Of a DNA stretch of 64,000 nt, positions 1-12,275 are shown piece after piece. This DNA comes from Macquaria australasica (taxonomy: Eukaryota > Chordata > Actinopteri > Centrarchiformes > Percichthyidae): NCBI GenBank assembly GCA_005408345.1, contig SEMN01000306.1:124001-188000 (forward strand), in the 5' to 3' direction. The notes under the pieces are model-generated. The model was given only the letters and a program-made list of their open reading frames with translations. It made no database searches and was not told where the DNA came from. How positions within the stretch are numbered: position 1 is the stretch's first letter; each line of letters starts with the position of its first letter. The position numbers were made by a program, and so were the translations under genes.

Positions 1-75
1 AGCAGAAGCGCATTATGCTGTGCTGCTTATGACAGTGTTTGTGGTTCATATTCAGAGCTAAAAGTCTTCACTGAC

Positions 76-139
76 CTTGAATGTCCAAGCTGTAGGGGTC
101 TTTCACATGAATGGCAGGATCCAAAACTTTATAAATGAC
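76..139 (-). CDS. Laminin beta exon 6 of coding (LN domain), last exon in the window
   Basis: A 64-nt exon encoding VIYKVLDPAIHVKDPYSLDI then Q, matching the VIFRALDPAFKIEDPYS.. segment that follows DIEPST in laminin beta. The acceptor is ctgtatttaag and the donor CAAG|gtcagt, phase 1. The next exons must lie left of position 1. Confidence 0.88.
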
Positions 140-3100
140 CTTAAATACAGAACAGGATTTTTTTCAGCGAGAGAAAGAAGAGGATCGAAGGAGATCATAT
201 CCAGCTCAAACAACAGATGTTAATCAAACAACAGGCCTACTGTGTGATATTAACACATTTACAAAGCAGATCTGAGTTATTTCAGCTTCAGTTTATATCA
301 CATTCCCTCATTATTTTTTCAGACTGCTCTTTTCCTTCATCGAACCGGTGATTTCCGATTTCATTGGTATTTCCCTGTGTGTTCATCTTCTCTATTCATC
401 CCAGCAAGTCTGGTGATATTCTATATTTTTCTTTTGTCAGCAAATTCCATGAAAAAAACAAAACCACCAATGAATGTATCTACTAACAAGTAGTGTGTGT
501 GTGTATCACAGCCTGATAGATCTTCTTCCTCTGAGCTCCATTGTTGTCCAAAAACACATCAATGAGCCACACTGTTGCACTGGGTGACATGTTCCTTCAT
601 CACTATGAACACACACACTGTAGTTTATTTTGACTCAACCCTACATACACCGTCCTGCTGCCCCAAATACTCACTAGAGCACCAAATGTGGATTAATCCG
701 CCACTGAAAATAGTCCCCAACACGTGCTATTTTCTCCTCTTTGAGTAACATTTGTAAAAACTATAGTGACCATCTGTTTTAGGAAATTATTTAGCCTTTT
801 ATGAAAATAAAACTATATATTTGTAACCTGTTTTTAAGCATTTATACCTTCAGTAGGAACCAGTGGGTTTGGGTGCCACAGACAGGGTAGGGAAGTCAGA
901 CGGACTAATACATTGTTGGTTTTGGTCTTTTTATGTGATTTGTTTAACAACAACAAAAATTTTGAATATTGCCAGCCTTATCTTTTGACTCTGAACAAGA
1001 CACTCCCAGTCTAACATGTCTCTACTGTTACTTCTACCAGCAGCTCTTCTACTTCTCACCTCTCCATTGGTGGAGGGTTCGATGTCGGAGTAGCGTTCCT
1101 CGCAGATGATGTCGTTTATGTGGTGCAGGCCGTTGGCGGAGATGCTGGGAAAGGTCTTGGTGCAGTTTGAGGCAAAGTAGCGGTAGGGACGCCATGTGCG
1201 GCCGAAATCAGCTGAACGCTCGATGATCATAGCTGCAGGTCGGAAAGTCTGAGGAGGAAAAGAGAGGAAGAGAATTCAGTCCTTTAAGCTTCATCTGCTC
1301 CTAGTATTTTGATGTTATGTGGTGATTTTTCTTTTTGAAACAGAACATGGGGATTATAGTGAGGCTTGTATTTTATGTATGAATAAAATACAGGTCCCAT
1401 CAATCAATAAGTTATGGGCTATATGAGAAAAATCTGTGACATTTGTGATCAGATGACAGCATCTTGTCAGACTGATTTGTCTGGACCTTTTGTTTCATGT
1501 TTTCTTTCCTAACAGTAGGATGATGGAATGCAGCCAATAAGTTCAGTGTACAAACACAACAAAGACACACCTAGACAAGTATGCACACTGACATGCTTAA
1601 GCACATACAGTATCATCACCTTTCAAACAGAGGTCCACAAACATACACATACACACCGGCACCCACATACATACAAAAAAGTGTGCATACCTTGAATTTC
1701 ATGATGAGATGTGTGAAGTGGAATTCAGCCTCCAGGTGTAGTCTGATGCTGACATTCTCCTGTCCTGTGGAGGAAATAACTGTCTTTCATTGTTATAACA
1801 ACACAATAGATGTACAAGTCTCGTCTCCTAAAGTCACTGTCTGCCTGAGACCTTTACCATGTTTTTTTGCATTTTTCCTTCAAGAAGTATCAAAGTCTTC
1901 CGATATTACTCATATGAGGACAGATTTACCCTGCAGTAAGAAGATACTTTTTCTCTTTTTCTTACATCACTGCATCCCAACAGCATTCTCAAGTATTTGG
2001 ATCAGAGGGTGGATACCTGACCCGAGCCTAACGGGCTAGAAATCATGTTTGAGTTCGGTCACGTCATACTTGACATGGTGCTTCCTGTTCAGTGCTAGGG
2101 TTTGTTATTGACGTGACAACGCATAAACACACAGGCGGTAAACATTCATGTAGCCCGGCTAAGGATGGCAGATGTGAAAAAAAAGTGTTATCGGGGAAGG
2201 TTAAATCTATCGAAAACAATGCAGGTAAATTGACGGTATGGAGGCATTTCGATTTGCTTCAGCTTACATTAACTGCGTCGGGCTCGAGTCGGGTTTGGAC
2301 ATAAAAAACCAGCCTGTCGGGTTCAGGTTGAGCTCGGTTACTACTCTCTCGGACTCAGAATGGGTTCGGACAGTAATATACTCTAGTTTGGATATAGACT
2401 CACAGTTAATGATTGTAAAAATCCCTGTAAAGTTCTTTACCATCAGAATTTAACTCTTAACAACACAACAAGAAGAACAAACTCGCACATATATACTCTC
2501 ATACATGTAGGAAGATAGAGGCAATCAGCACAATGAACATCATGTTCTTGTGTACTACTATAGACTAAATACACAACACACATGCGCACATACACACACA
2601 CACACACCGTTGACAGACTGCCACCAGGTGTTGTCTCCATTTCTGTCCATGAGGTAGATCACGTTCTCGATGCGGTGGCTGTTTCTGTGGCGGTACGGGT
2701 CGTAGCGATGCTGGGAGTTACACTCGAAACACTTGTCTGACTCCTGTGGAGGCAGAAAAAAAATCCACATACACTCTTGGAGTAAGTTGTTGGCTCAGAA
2801 GGTTTTCCTCAGATGTTTTAGATTTGGTAACGAATAAATAATTTAAAAAAGTTATGTTAAAAATTTGCAGGCAAGCTGAGTTTCAGCACTTTTAGATTTG
2901 TATCGAAAAATTACAGAAGAATGAACCACCTGTGGATGTTACACTACATGGGAAATGATTAAAACAACTTGCTGTAATTCCTTACAAACACCTACAGTGT
3001 GTACTATGAAATGAATCAGTCAGTAAGATATTGCTTCATTTCATTTTGTCTACACAGGTTGTGTCTTGTACTAGTTGTACAGTGTCAGTCAAGCTCCTGT

Positions 3101-6100
3101 GACAGAGCTGTTTCCTCAGATTAGGGCTTTCATCTGTCAAGCTGAAATAATGTGGGCAATGTGCGCCAATATCAGTGTGAATGAGACAAAAGCCAGAGGG
3201 GACTGCATTGTGTCTCCACTGGGTCAAAAGATTAAAAAGGAGGAACGGTCGACGGGAGAGACAAGAAAGCAAGGAGTAAAAGAGGCGGAGGAAAAGAGGA
3301 GAGGCATATGAGAAGAAGAAAGACCGTGGGAGAGGTGGAGGCAAAAATGTGAACCTCATGGTGGCGCAAAAGGAAAGTCAGGGGATCACTAAAGTCAGTA
3401 GGATTCATCCTCTGGGGACCATGAATGTCTTAAACAGGATCTCAGTTGACCATAGTTATTTGTAAAAGGATAAAAGAAATATGCAACAACAGAGTCAACA
3501 ACAGCTCAACAACACAAATATCAAAACCTCTGTGCATGCTAGTGGGTATCCAGAGGGACTACAGACTAACATGACTGTTGCATCTGCAGCATCAATGATT
3601 AAGATGAGGATTGTGAGAGAAATGCAAAAAGGGCATGGTGAGGCCCAAACATGAATGGAAGGGGAAGATGAAGGAAGAACGAAGGGAAAATGCAGTTAAA
3701 ATTGATGCGGCAGAAGAAGGGGAGGAAGAGCTTGAAGTCAGAGGGCATGGGAAAGATATGAGAATGTGGGGACCGAGTCCAAGAGCAAGAGCTTGAATGA
3801 AGGGGTGTACTAGACATTAGAGAGGGTGGTTAGAGAAACGAAGGTGCAGGTGAGAGATGTGGGTATGCAGTGGAAAGGGGTCTCAAACAGAACAGCAGGG
3901 GTGAAGGACAAAGAAGGGGGCCGGCAGAAAGCGAGGGAGATGCTGAGAGCGGGTAAAAAGAGAGGGGGCCATATAGAGGGGAGCAGAGAGGGGGAAAGAG
4001 GGCTAAACAGGCAGATGAGGGTAAGTTGGCACAGAGAAACAGTGGATTCCAGGGCAGCGTTTCTTAATTAGCTTGTTGTCAAGGGTGATTAAGCTGCTAA
4101 CAACAACATGGCTGTTAAAGAGACTCAGCTGAGAATTTAAAAGAATTGCCTAAAGCGTGCTGGAAGCGGTGTGTGTGGATGTATGTGGATGTGCGTGACA
4201 ACATGTGCACACACGCCCACTTGTACATGTGTAAGTGAATGTGTGTGTCTTTTACACGCATGCTTGCCTTCTTCACCTACCCTCCCTAATCCCAGCATAA
4301 ATCTGCCCAAACCCTCATCTCAGACCCCGGCTGCTGAAAGGGGCATTCCTTTCGGCACAGTAGCCCATCCATCCTAACGCATTGTGCCGTCATTAGAGAG
4401 CCTTTCTGTAACAGCGGCGAGTATTCACTGCAACTTTATAGTGTTTATAGAAATTAAGAGCATGATTTCAGGTATTTCTAAAGGAGTAGATGTAGGAGCA
4501 GAAAGTTTGAATTAATCTCTTTCTCCTCTTTCAAGGACACTGTACAGCTTCAGTTGGTGCTTGGTGTAAACTTGTGTGGCTTTAAGACCCTCCCTTCCTT
4601 CCTCCTCTGAGCTCTTATTTATCTCCCATTAGTCAAGCCTGGTCAGCTCAACTATGAGGCTTTCTGCTCCAACAATACACTGATGTAAGTCTGATGTTGA
4701 TTTGAAAACACTTCTTTGTCACACTACAATGGTGGCTTTAAAAAAGAAATTACACCCCACCTACCTCATTCAGTTTCCTTTCCAGCTCAGTTACAACTTT
4801 GAAACTGATATTTCCCTGCTGTTAATACAGTACCCCACTTCTCATTTTCCTGCCATACTTTTCGCTTTTTTTCTCTCATGTCTCCAACTTCCTCTGCATC
4901 ACCCTTTTCTTCTTCGTCATTCGTAATTCCCTGTTTTCCCATCTCCTTATTCACTTTTCTTGTTCCTCTCTCCTGCCATGGAAGCTTTTACAGTTACAGT
5001 TTTAGTTCCACTCTACCACAGGGGTCTAAAGCCCAGACCAAAGATTCGCGACAAGACGAAACCATTTTAGAACACCGCAGGGAAAAGTAGCAGCGGTGTG
5101 AACTGGCCCGTCTCAGCTCGATTCAAGCCGGCTGATGGCGATGCCTGAGACTCAGCTTGTCAAATCGCCAGCAGCTGGTTTTAGGTCACCTGTTTCAACA
5201 GCCAATCAGCTCGTAGCAAAGTTAGCTGGTCATCTCGACCCTCTCGTTTTTTTGTTTTTGCTGTTTCATCAATACTAGAAATGCAGCTGTAGCAAGTAAC
5301 TCACTATCACTATCCTCATTCATATTTTAAGACGCTACAAATTATATCCAGCTACAAAGAAAGCCTGAAAAGCCGGCAGTTAGAACGGAAATACAGAGAG
5401 TCGTTGCTATGGAAACAATACACCGTCTCATCTGGTCGCATTGGTGTAAACTGGCAGGTTTCTGAACATTGCAGACCGGCGCATTGCAAGTAGTTGCAAG
5501 TTTTAACTCGTCTCGTCACAAATCTTTGGTCTGAACTGGGCTTAAGGGCCAAACCAGGGCCCCTTTAAAGGTCTTCAACACAGTTGGCTTGGCAGCAGCT
5601 CCCTAAACGCACTGCTTCTCCTGGGATAGAACTGTCCAACCTACAATTCCCTACGTCAAACACAAATGATTGATGAACTTCTGGACATTTAAAAGCTGAG
5701 AGACAAATGTTTGGTGTGGGCCTCTAAAGTAGCTTCTGACAGACCAGCAATGACCTGCATTCGGATTTATGGTACAACAGGTTGTCACCATATCCTGCCC
5801 ATTACTCTAGGGCCTCTCACCAATCAGACAACGTCAATCATGTTCACCTGGAAGTTGACACTGTTGGATATTCCTGCCCTGAGGCAATGGAAGTGTAGGC
5901 ACATACATGTAGATGCACGGAAATGCATGTAGTGTGCGGATGCAAGAGAGGTGAATGTCAACTTTATGGTGAACCTGTCAGGAGTCATGTCATGTAGGGG
6001 CAGAAAGAAAAACAAGAGCTGCATACTGTAGAGGTGAAGGAGACTGTAACAGCACTTTGTCTTGCATCACACAGGTGTGAACTAGGGGTGTAATGCAAAG

Positions 6101-9100
6101 CTACTATCTGTATCTATGCATCTGTGTCATTCTCTGTGTTAAATAGTTTTCTGCTGCCATTTCTACTCATCATACATCAATGTGTAGTTTAACTTTAACA
6201 TAATCTGTTATATGAATCCTATAATAAAGCAAGATCTGTGCTTGAACCCCGACTTCAAAAAACTAAGAGTCTAAATAAAAGCTGTGTAACATTAATGGTC
6301 CAGGTGGAAATGAATAGTGGAACTAGAACAGGAGGGTTTTAAATAGTCAGAACTGCATTGGTCCATTTTGCATGAATTTTGCTTAAATACTGAAAGTTGT
6401 GTATATAATGGGAGGAGGCTCTTGACTCTACTGTCAAGTTGGGCAAGATTTTCAGAGTACCAGGCTTCAATATTGGTGAAAAAATCTGGTGAAATCTGAT
6501 AAAAAGTTATTGAGGAGGAATCTCATCAAAAGTCTAAATATCAAACTATGCACCCTCACTTTGGGCCTTGGTAATCCTGACACCATCAAGACTGAGTTCA
6601 GCAGATTCTAGCAGTGTGTGCATTGTGTTCTGATTTGACTGAGTTATGACTCGCGACAGAAAAACAAATATTACTACAAAAACTCTGAGGCTGTTCGTAT
6701 CTGTGCAGAGCACTTTATCTGTTCACACCCTAATAATGTATCTGTATGTGTTTGCATCCCCAGTCTGAACTGAATTTAGCAAATACAAACAAATTGATGA
6801 AGTAAAGACTGGGATCAAAAATGAAGCCAAATCTGGAATCACATCGGCCATGTTTTTTTAACCTTAAAAACTAGAGCTCTCATCAAGTGTGCTTTCTGGA
6901 TGTCCTCTCTTGTGGTCAACTTTCATTGGCTATCACTGGTCTCCACTGACACGTTTTCTTTTTTGGCCAACTCTTCATGTTCTGAACCAATTTAAAATGA
7001 AATGCTCCGAACGGTTCAAAATAAGGTGTGCGAACAGAACGGAACCAGTTTCATGTTGGTGAAAAAGGGGTATTTCACTACAGTGGAAAAATTCCCATTC
7101 ACAAAAATGTCCGTTGTATCTGTCTAAAACGAGTTGTGGTGCGTCACCAGCCTGAGAATGATGTTGTGAAGGTAAGAAGACAGCAATTGTGGAAATGACA
7201 AAAATGTAGACACTAAAAAGGGAAAAGTTAAAGAGAGTGCTCCAAGTTAAAAACAGCAGTTTTTAGAGAGAGAGCGAGAGAAAGAGAGCGAGAAAGAGTG
7301 CGAGAAAGAGAGAGAGAGAGATATGGAGGGAGTGTGTGTGTGTTACTAAGGTGTGGCTGACTTTCGTGTCTACACGCAGGACCTCATATTGAGGGTCCTT
7401 GCTCATGGAAACCTGGCTACAAACAAACAGACGGATGAACAAATGAAGATGGAAGAGTGGAGACTGAAGGATGAAGATGAATGAATGCATGAAAGAGAGA
7501 ACAAACAAACCATCCCATTTGTCTCTGCATTGACTACAGAGTGCCATGTTTTGTAAAGGGGGTGCTGAGAGATGGAACAGGCAGATGGGAGAGTCAAGTT
7601 GAGTGTACATTTTCATTTCAGAGGCAGTGGAAATTGAGGCTTCTATTATAGCATTGACTGAAAATGACAACTGTGGAAAAATCAATGTGAATCACAGCAC
7701 ATAATGTATACAGGGTATACGTGAAAGAAAAGAACAATGTGCATCATTAGCCTGTGATAAGCTGGAAAGGTATGAATGGAAAATCACAATCAACCATCAT
7801 TACCATTTTCTCCCATTTTTAGGGTTAAAGCGCAAATTTTCATGCTTTTCTTGGATCTGAAGTTGAAAATGTTACTCTTTAGATTTCACCTTGACTGTGT
7901 GTTCATGTGTGTCCTGACCTGCAGATGGCTGACAATGCAGTAGTGTTCCGGCCCATCCAGGCCACAAGTAGAGGTGGTAGATAGGTTGACAGCCCGTCCA
8001 ATCAGAAGGTTTCCTGTTGCGGGGTAACAGCTTCCCTCCGTGCAGCCATGAGGGCCTGATGGGAGCTCCTGTCCAAACACACCGAGAGCTGGAAGAGGAG
8101 GGATGGAGGGTAGAAACAAAGGAGACAATAATTATTCTACTTATCGTAGTTTACATGTGAAGTTCTTAATGGTGTGGAAGTGCAAATAGTTGGAGCGTCT
8201 CATCTTTAGCCTGGGAACCAGGCGAATCTGCGAGTTCATGCTTTATTTGCTCTGGCAGATGCATCTGGTCCCCCTCCCGTATATTTTCTCTAAAAGAAGA
8301 ACAAACAACTGCACTAAAAGCTTTTGTTGGTAAGAAAGATGTATTTGCCGTACATCCAACAGGATTCGCTCAGCGCTACATCACACGTTTCGTTGCTCTG
8401 ATTGGTTGTAGGTCTGTCGAGTTGCGTCCAGAGGCATTTTGGTCTAATGCCCCTTGGAAATTGAAAATGAACTGAGAAATCTGAAGTCCTTGACTCAAGG
8501 GAAATTTTATTAGAAACAAATGTTTCAAGTTAGAAACAAGTTATCACCCAGTCAACATTATTTGTATTATTACTAAGTTCTGAATTAAACTAATTCGCAT
8601 TTGCGTGGTTGATAACTTCATTTGTTTCAAACTAAATTTCCCTAGATTCAAGGACTTCAGATTTCAGGTGAATCAAAAGTATTCCTGACATTACTGGCAA
8701 ACAAAAAATGGAGCTGATGTGGGTATGTATCCGACAGACCTTTATAAGAAATAAGAGCATGCTTTAAAGGTATTTAAAGTCATTTTAATTTATTGGCTAA
8801 TTAGACCTCTGCTTAAGTATCAGTATGTAAGTACTAAGTAGTACTATGTAAGCAAATATGCTAATACATCATTATCAGATTTTTGTAACTCTTAAATATT
8901 AGTATGGGTATTTGGCTCTAATCCAGAGTTCTGCAAGTGTGTCTAACATATATGTTTGTCATGCAACACATACTGTATTTTAAAGATTATTGTGGGGGGA
9001 TTTTTCACCTTTATTAGACAGCATAGCGTAGCATTATAGAGAGAGAGGGGTGCGATACGCAACAAAGGTCACCAACTGGCGATGTTGTGGTGGCCACACA

Positions 9101-12100
9101 GAAGCATGGTGGATTATAAATTGTAAGATCAATGTTGAGGTATAACTTTTTAGACACTGCCTGACATGCAAGAAAGTAATTGCCTTAATGGACTTAGGTG
9201 TCTAAGAAGAAGCACATTAATTATAACTCTCTAAACTGTTCTGGTCCTGTTCCCTCAAACTCTCCCTCACCCATGTAAACACTCTCCCTGCATCACTGAT
9301 TCTGAATAACAGGCCTCATCAGGGTTATGTGAGAGGGAGACAGCAAGAGTATGGGGGGAGGAGAGACAATGAGATAAATTATGGTAAAGCAAAAGTGAAA
9401 GATGGACAGAAAAACTATGTGGATGGACTAATTTTATACGAACATTAAGAGACTCAGAAAGTGGTTCAGCAATCATTAAGACGTCAATATTTACGGCGTA
9501 AGATTTATGCAAGATGAATTGACACCACCAGAGCCTGTGATATACAGCATTTGAATGAACATGAAACCATAGAGAGAAATGTTCTAAAAATTTAACTGCA
9601 TGAGAAGACTATGGAGGAGATAAATAGCAGGCAGTGATGTAGCAGCAATGATGAATGCTGAAGAAATTAGCAGAAAATCTGTTTATGTGGACAACTTAGT
9701 GTTCAAGAACGGCCGTGGTCACGTGGAACTTCTGTGCCTGCCTGAAAAAACCTGAGGCTCCGTAATCAGTGGTGCACAGAGTGATAGGGGATGAGAGATG
9801 TTGACAGAGATATTTGAGGGTCTTTCATCCTGTTGATCTTCAGAAAACAACAGAGCAGCAACATGTTGAGGCATGACGGGAAAAACACAGACGGTTTTAG
9901 ATGGAATCATAAGCATCCTCGTAAAAAGAGCTGTGTGTGTGCATTAAACAGATGACTCTCTATTGGTGGAGAGCTCTTAAACACTCATTTATGTACCATT
10001 CTGTTGTACATACTGTTATATATAAGGGACTAATTTAAATGTGATCTTTTGTTGTTGAATGAAAGTGAAATTCACCTGAGCATGCTCTGGTGCTGAGTCT
10101 GACAGTTTATAAACCATGCACTTGGATTCATAATCTGTGTGCACGGTTTCTAAATACATATATATTGATATATTGGGTTTTGCATTTGACGTTTCACAGC
10201 TTTTATTGTGTAACATTTGTATGTATTGTGCTTTTCACTCCAAAACCAACCATGTGCACAGATTATGAATCCGAGTGCACCGTTTATAAACCATGTTCAT
10301 GGATTTGTAAACCGAGAGTACAGATTTACACATGGCTCTATTTTTTTCTCAGCTGAGCCCAGGGGGGCTCCGTACAAATCTGACTGTATCCATTTTTGTT
10401 TTCCTTGGCCACTACTCCAGTCCAGAGGGTGGTGGTAATGCACCTGAAGATGTTTGGTAACTGCCAAAACAAAAATGCCTTTTGCACTGTAGCAGTTACG
10501 TATACTACAAGATTAACTGGCCAGTTGACAACTATCCATGAGCAAACACAAATGCTCAGATAAAACATATTCATAAACTACAGTCGAGACGAAAGTTTTA
10601 TCGTCTCTATTGGACACTGCTTCCTCACCCAGATCACTCAGTGATTGAACTGATCAGGGGTCAGATATACGCTACAACAGCTCTGTGCTCCTTCTGTATG
10701 ATACATATGTGTTGAAATTGCTGGAGACATGGAGAACAACGGCTTATTCCGTAATTCTGTTTATTGTAAGGTAACTTCAGCTGCCATTACCATGGGGACA
10801 GATACTGAGTGCTTACTGCCATAATTTCACTGGGGATGATAAACATTAGGTATGCATCTTGGAAAGACAAATGCATTTAGACCTTTTCAACATTTTGTGT
10901 AAATGAGTTATTAGGTGTATATACATTCAGGTAATTATCCCCAGTGCAAAACATCTGACAAGATCCCACTCTATTTATGCTATCACATTATTTGAAGCCC
11001 CCTTATGTGATATAAAACTGACTTGACTTGACTTGAGTCAAGGGTATCGTAGTCCCATGGGATGTGTGGGCTACAAATATGGAGGACAACGAATGTTAGT
11101 GAAACACACATTTAAAACATACTGAAAATTGCATACTCCACAATCAATGATGCAATGACAAAACATCAGGAATGTATCAACCTTCTCATGCAGTGTTACA
11201 TGTGATGACACTTGTTCTTGGATGTGAAAAAAAAAGTGCTTTTATTGTGTTGTGACACTGCGCACAGTTGCCACATGCAGGGGTAGTTTCCATCTTATAG
11301 GTGTTAAAGTTTATTTAGCAGCTTTGGATCCCTCCTATATACAAAGAGTGGTGGATCCTTGAGCTGCTATGACAGATGATATGAGCCTGTGGAGTGTAGG
11401 TCGTGGTATAAATAAGCAGGTATTATTTAGCCTGTTTCCACTTTTTTTCAGTCATTCTAATCTAGTTTTAGAGACAGCTAATTGGTCATCATCAGCATAA
11501 AAAAAATGACAAAAATCATATTTAGTAAAATGTAGATGAGGATTTACTAGGGGTGAGAAGAAGAATCGATTCACTTCAAAGTATCGTGATTTTTTCCCCG
11601 ATTTCTTTATCAGTTTTTTTATTCCTGAGTCTATATTATTATTCTATATTAATAAAATATATTAGTAATATATAAATACATGTTAAAATATTAATAATAT
11701 TTTATTTACCACTATTATATGCTGTATAGCAACGATGCTGCTGAAATAAAACTCAGACTGACTGACATGTGATGTGCATTGTTTTTGGAAATATGACTCA
11801 TGATATACAGTCTCTAGAAGTGATTCAACTTTTTCCCATAGTCCAGTGTTAAAAAAGCAAACAAAAATCGCAATAAATCATAATATCAAATCGCAATACA
11901 TAAGAATGGCAACACATATCGAATCAGCACACAGGTATCATGATACTATCGGATCGAGAGATAAGCATATCGTGCCAGCCCTAGGATTTATAGTGTTAAG
12001 TAAGGCAACAACGTCATTAATTAAATAACAAAATATCTGTACCATGCATTTGGAACGAAATCGATTTTCTTTTTCACGATTATATGCAAAACTGCTCTCA

Positions 12101-12244
12101 AAAAATAAAAACTTGTATATACTTAAAGTGTGTGAGTTCTATTTGTACTACAAAATTAAACTGAAAATAATTTGATGTAAAATCTTTGTAATAAAGGTCA
12201 AAATATTTTCTCCATTTCATGAGACTAGCAGCAGCTCCTTCTGT

Positions 12245-12275
<31 letters not shown>

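Larger units (their letters stand above)
2744..7918. other. Laminin beta intron, 5.2 kb
   Basis: No exon or conserved frame seen. It holds the repeat piece at 3346, the MITE at 5026-5545, the repeat near 6866 and the GA tract at 7261. 3600-4030 is purine-rich and low-complexity. Confidence 0.75.

Noticed and set aside
1581..2039. 152-codon + strand frame
   Set aside because: Antisense to laminin exon 4 and running into a dispersed repeat; no protein family resemblance.
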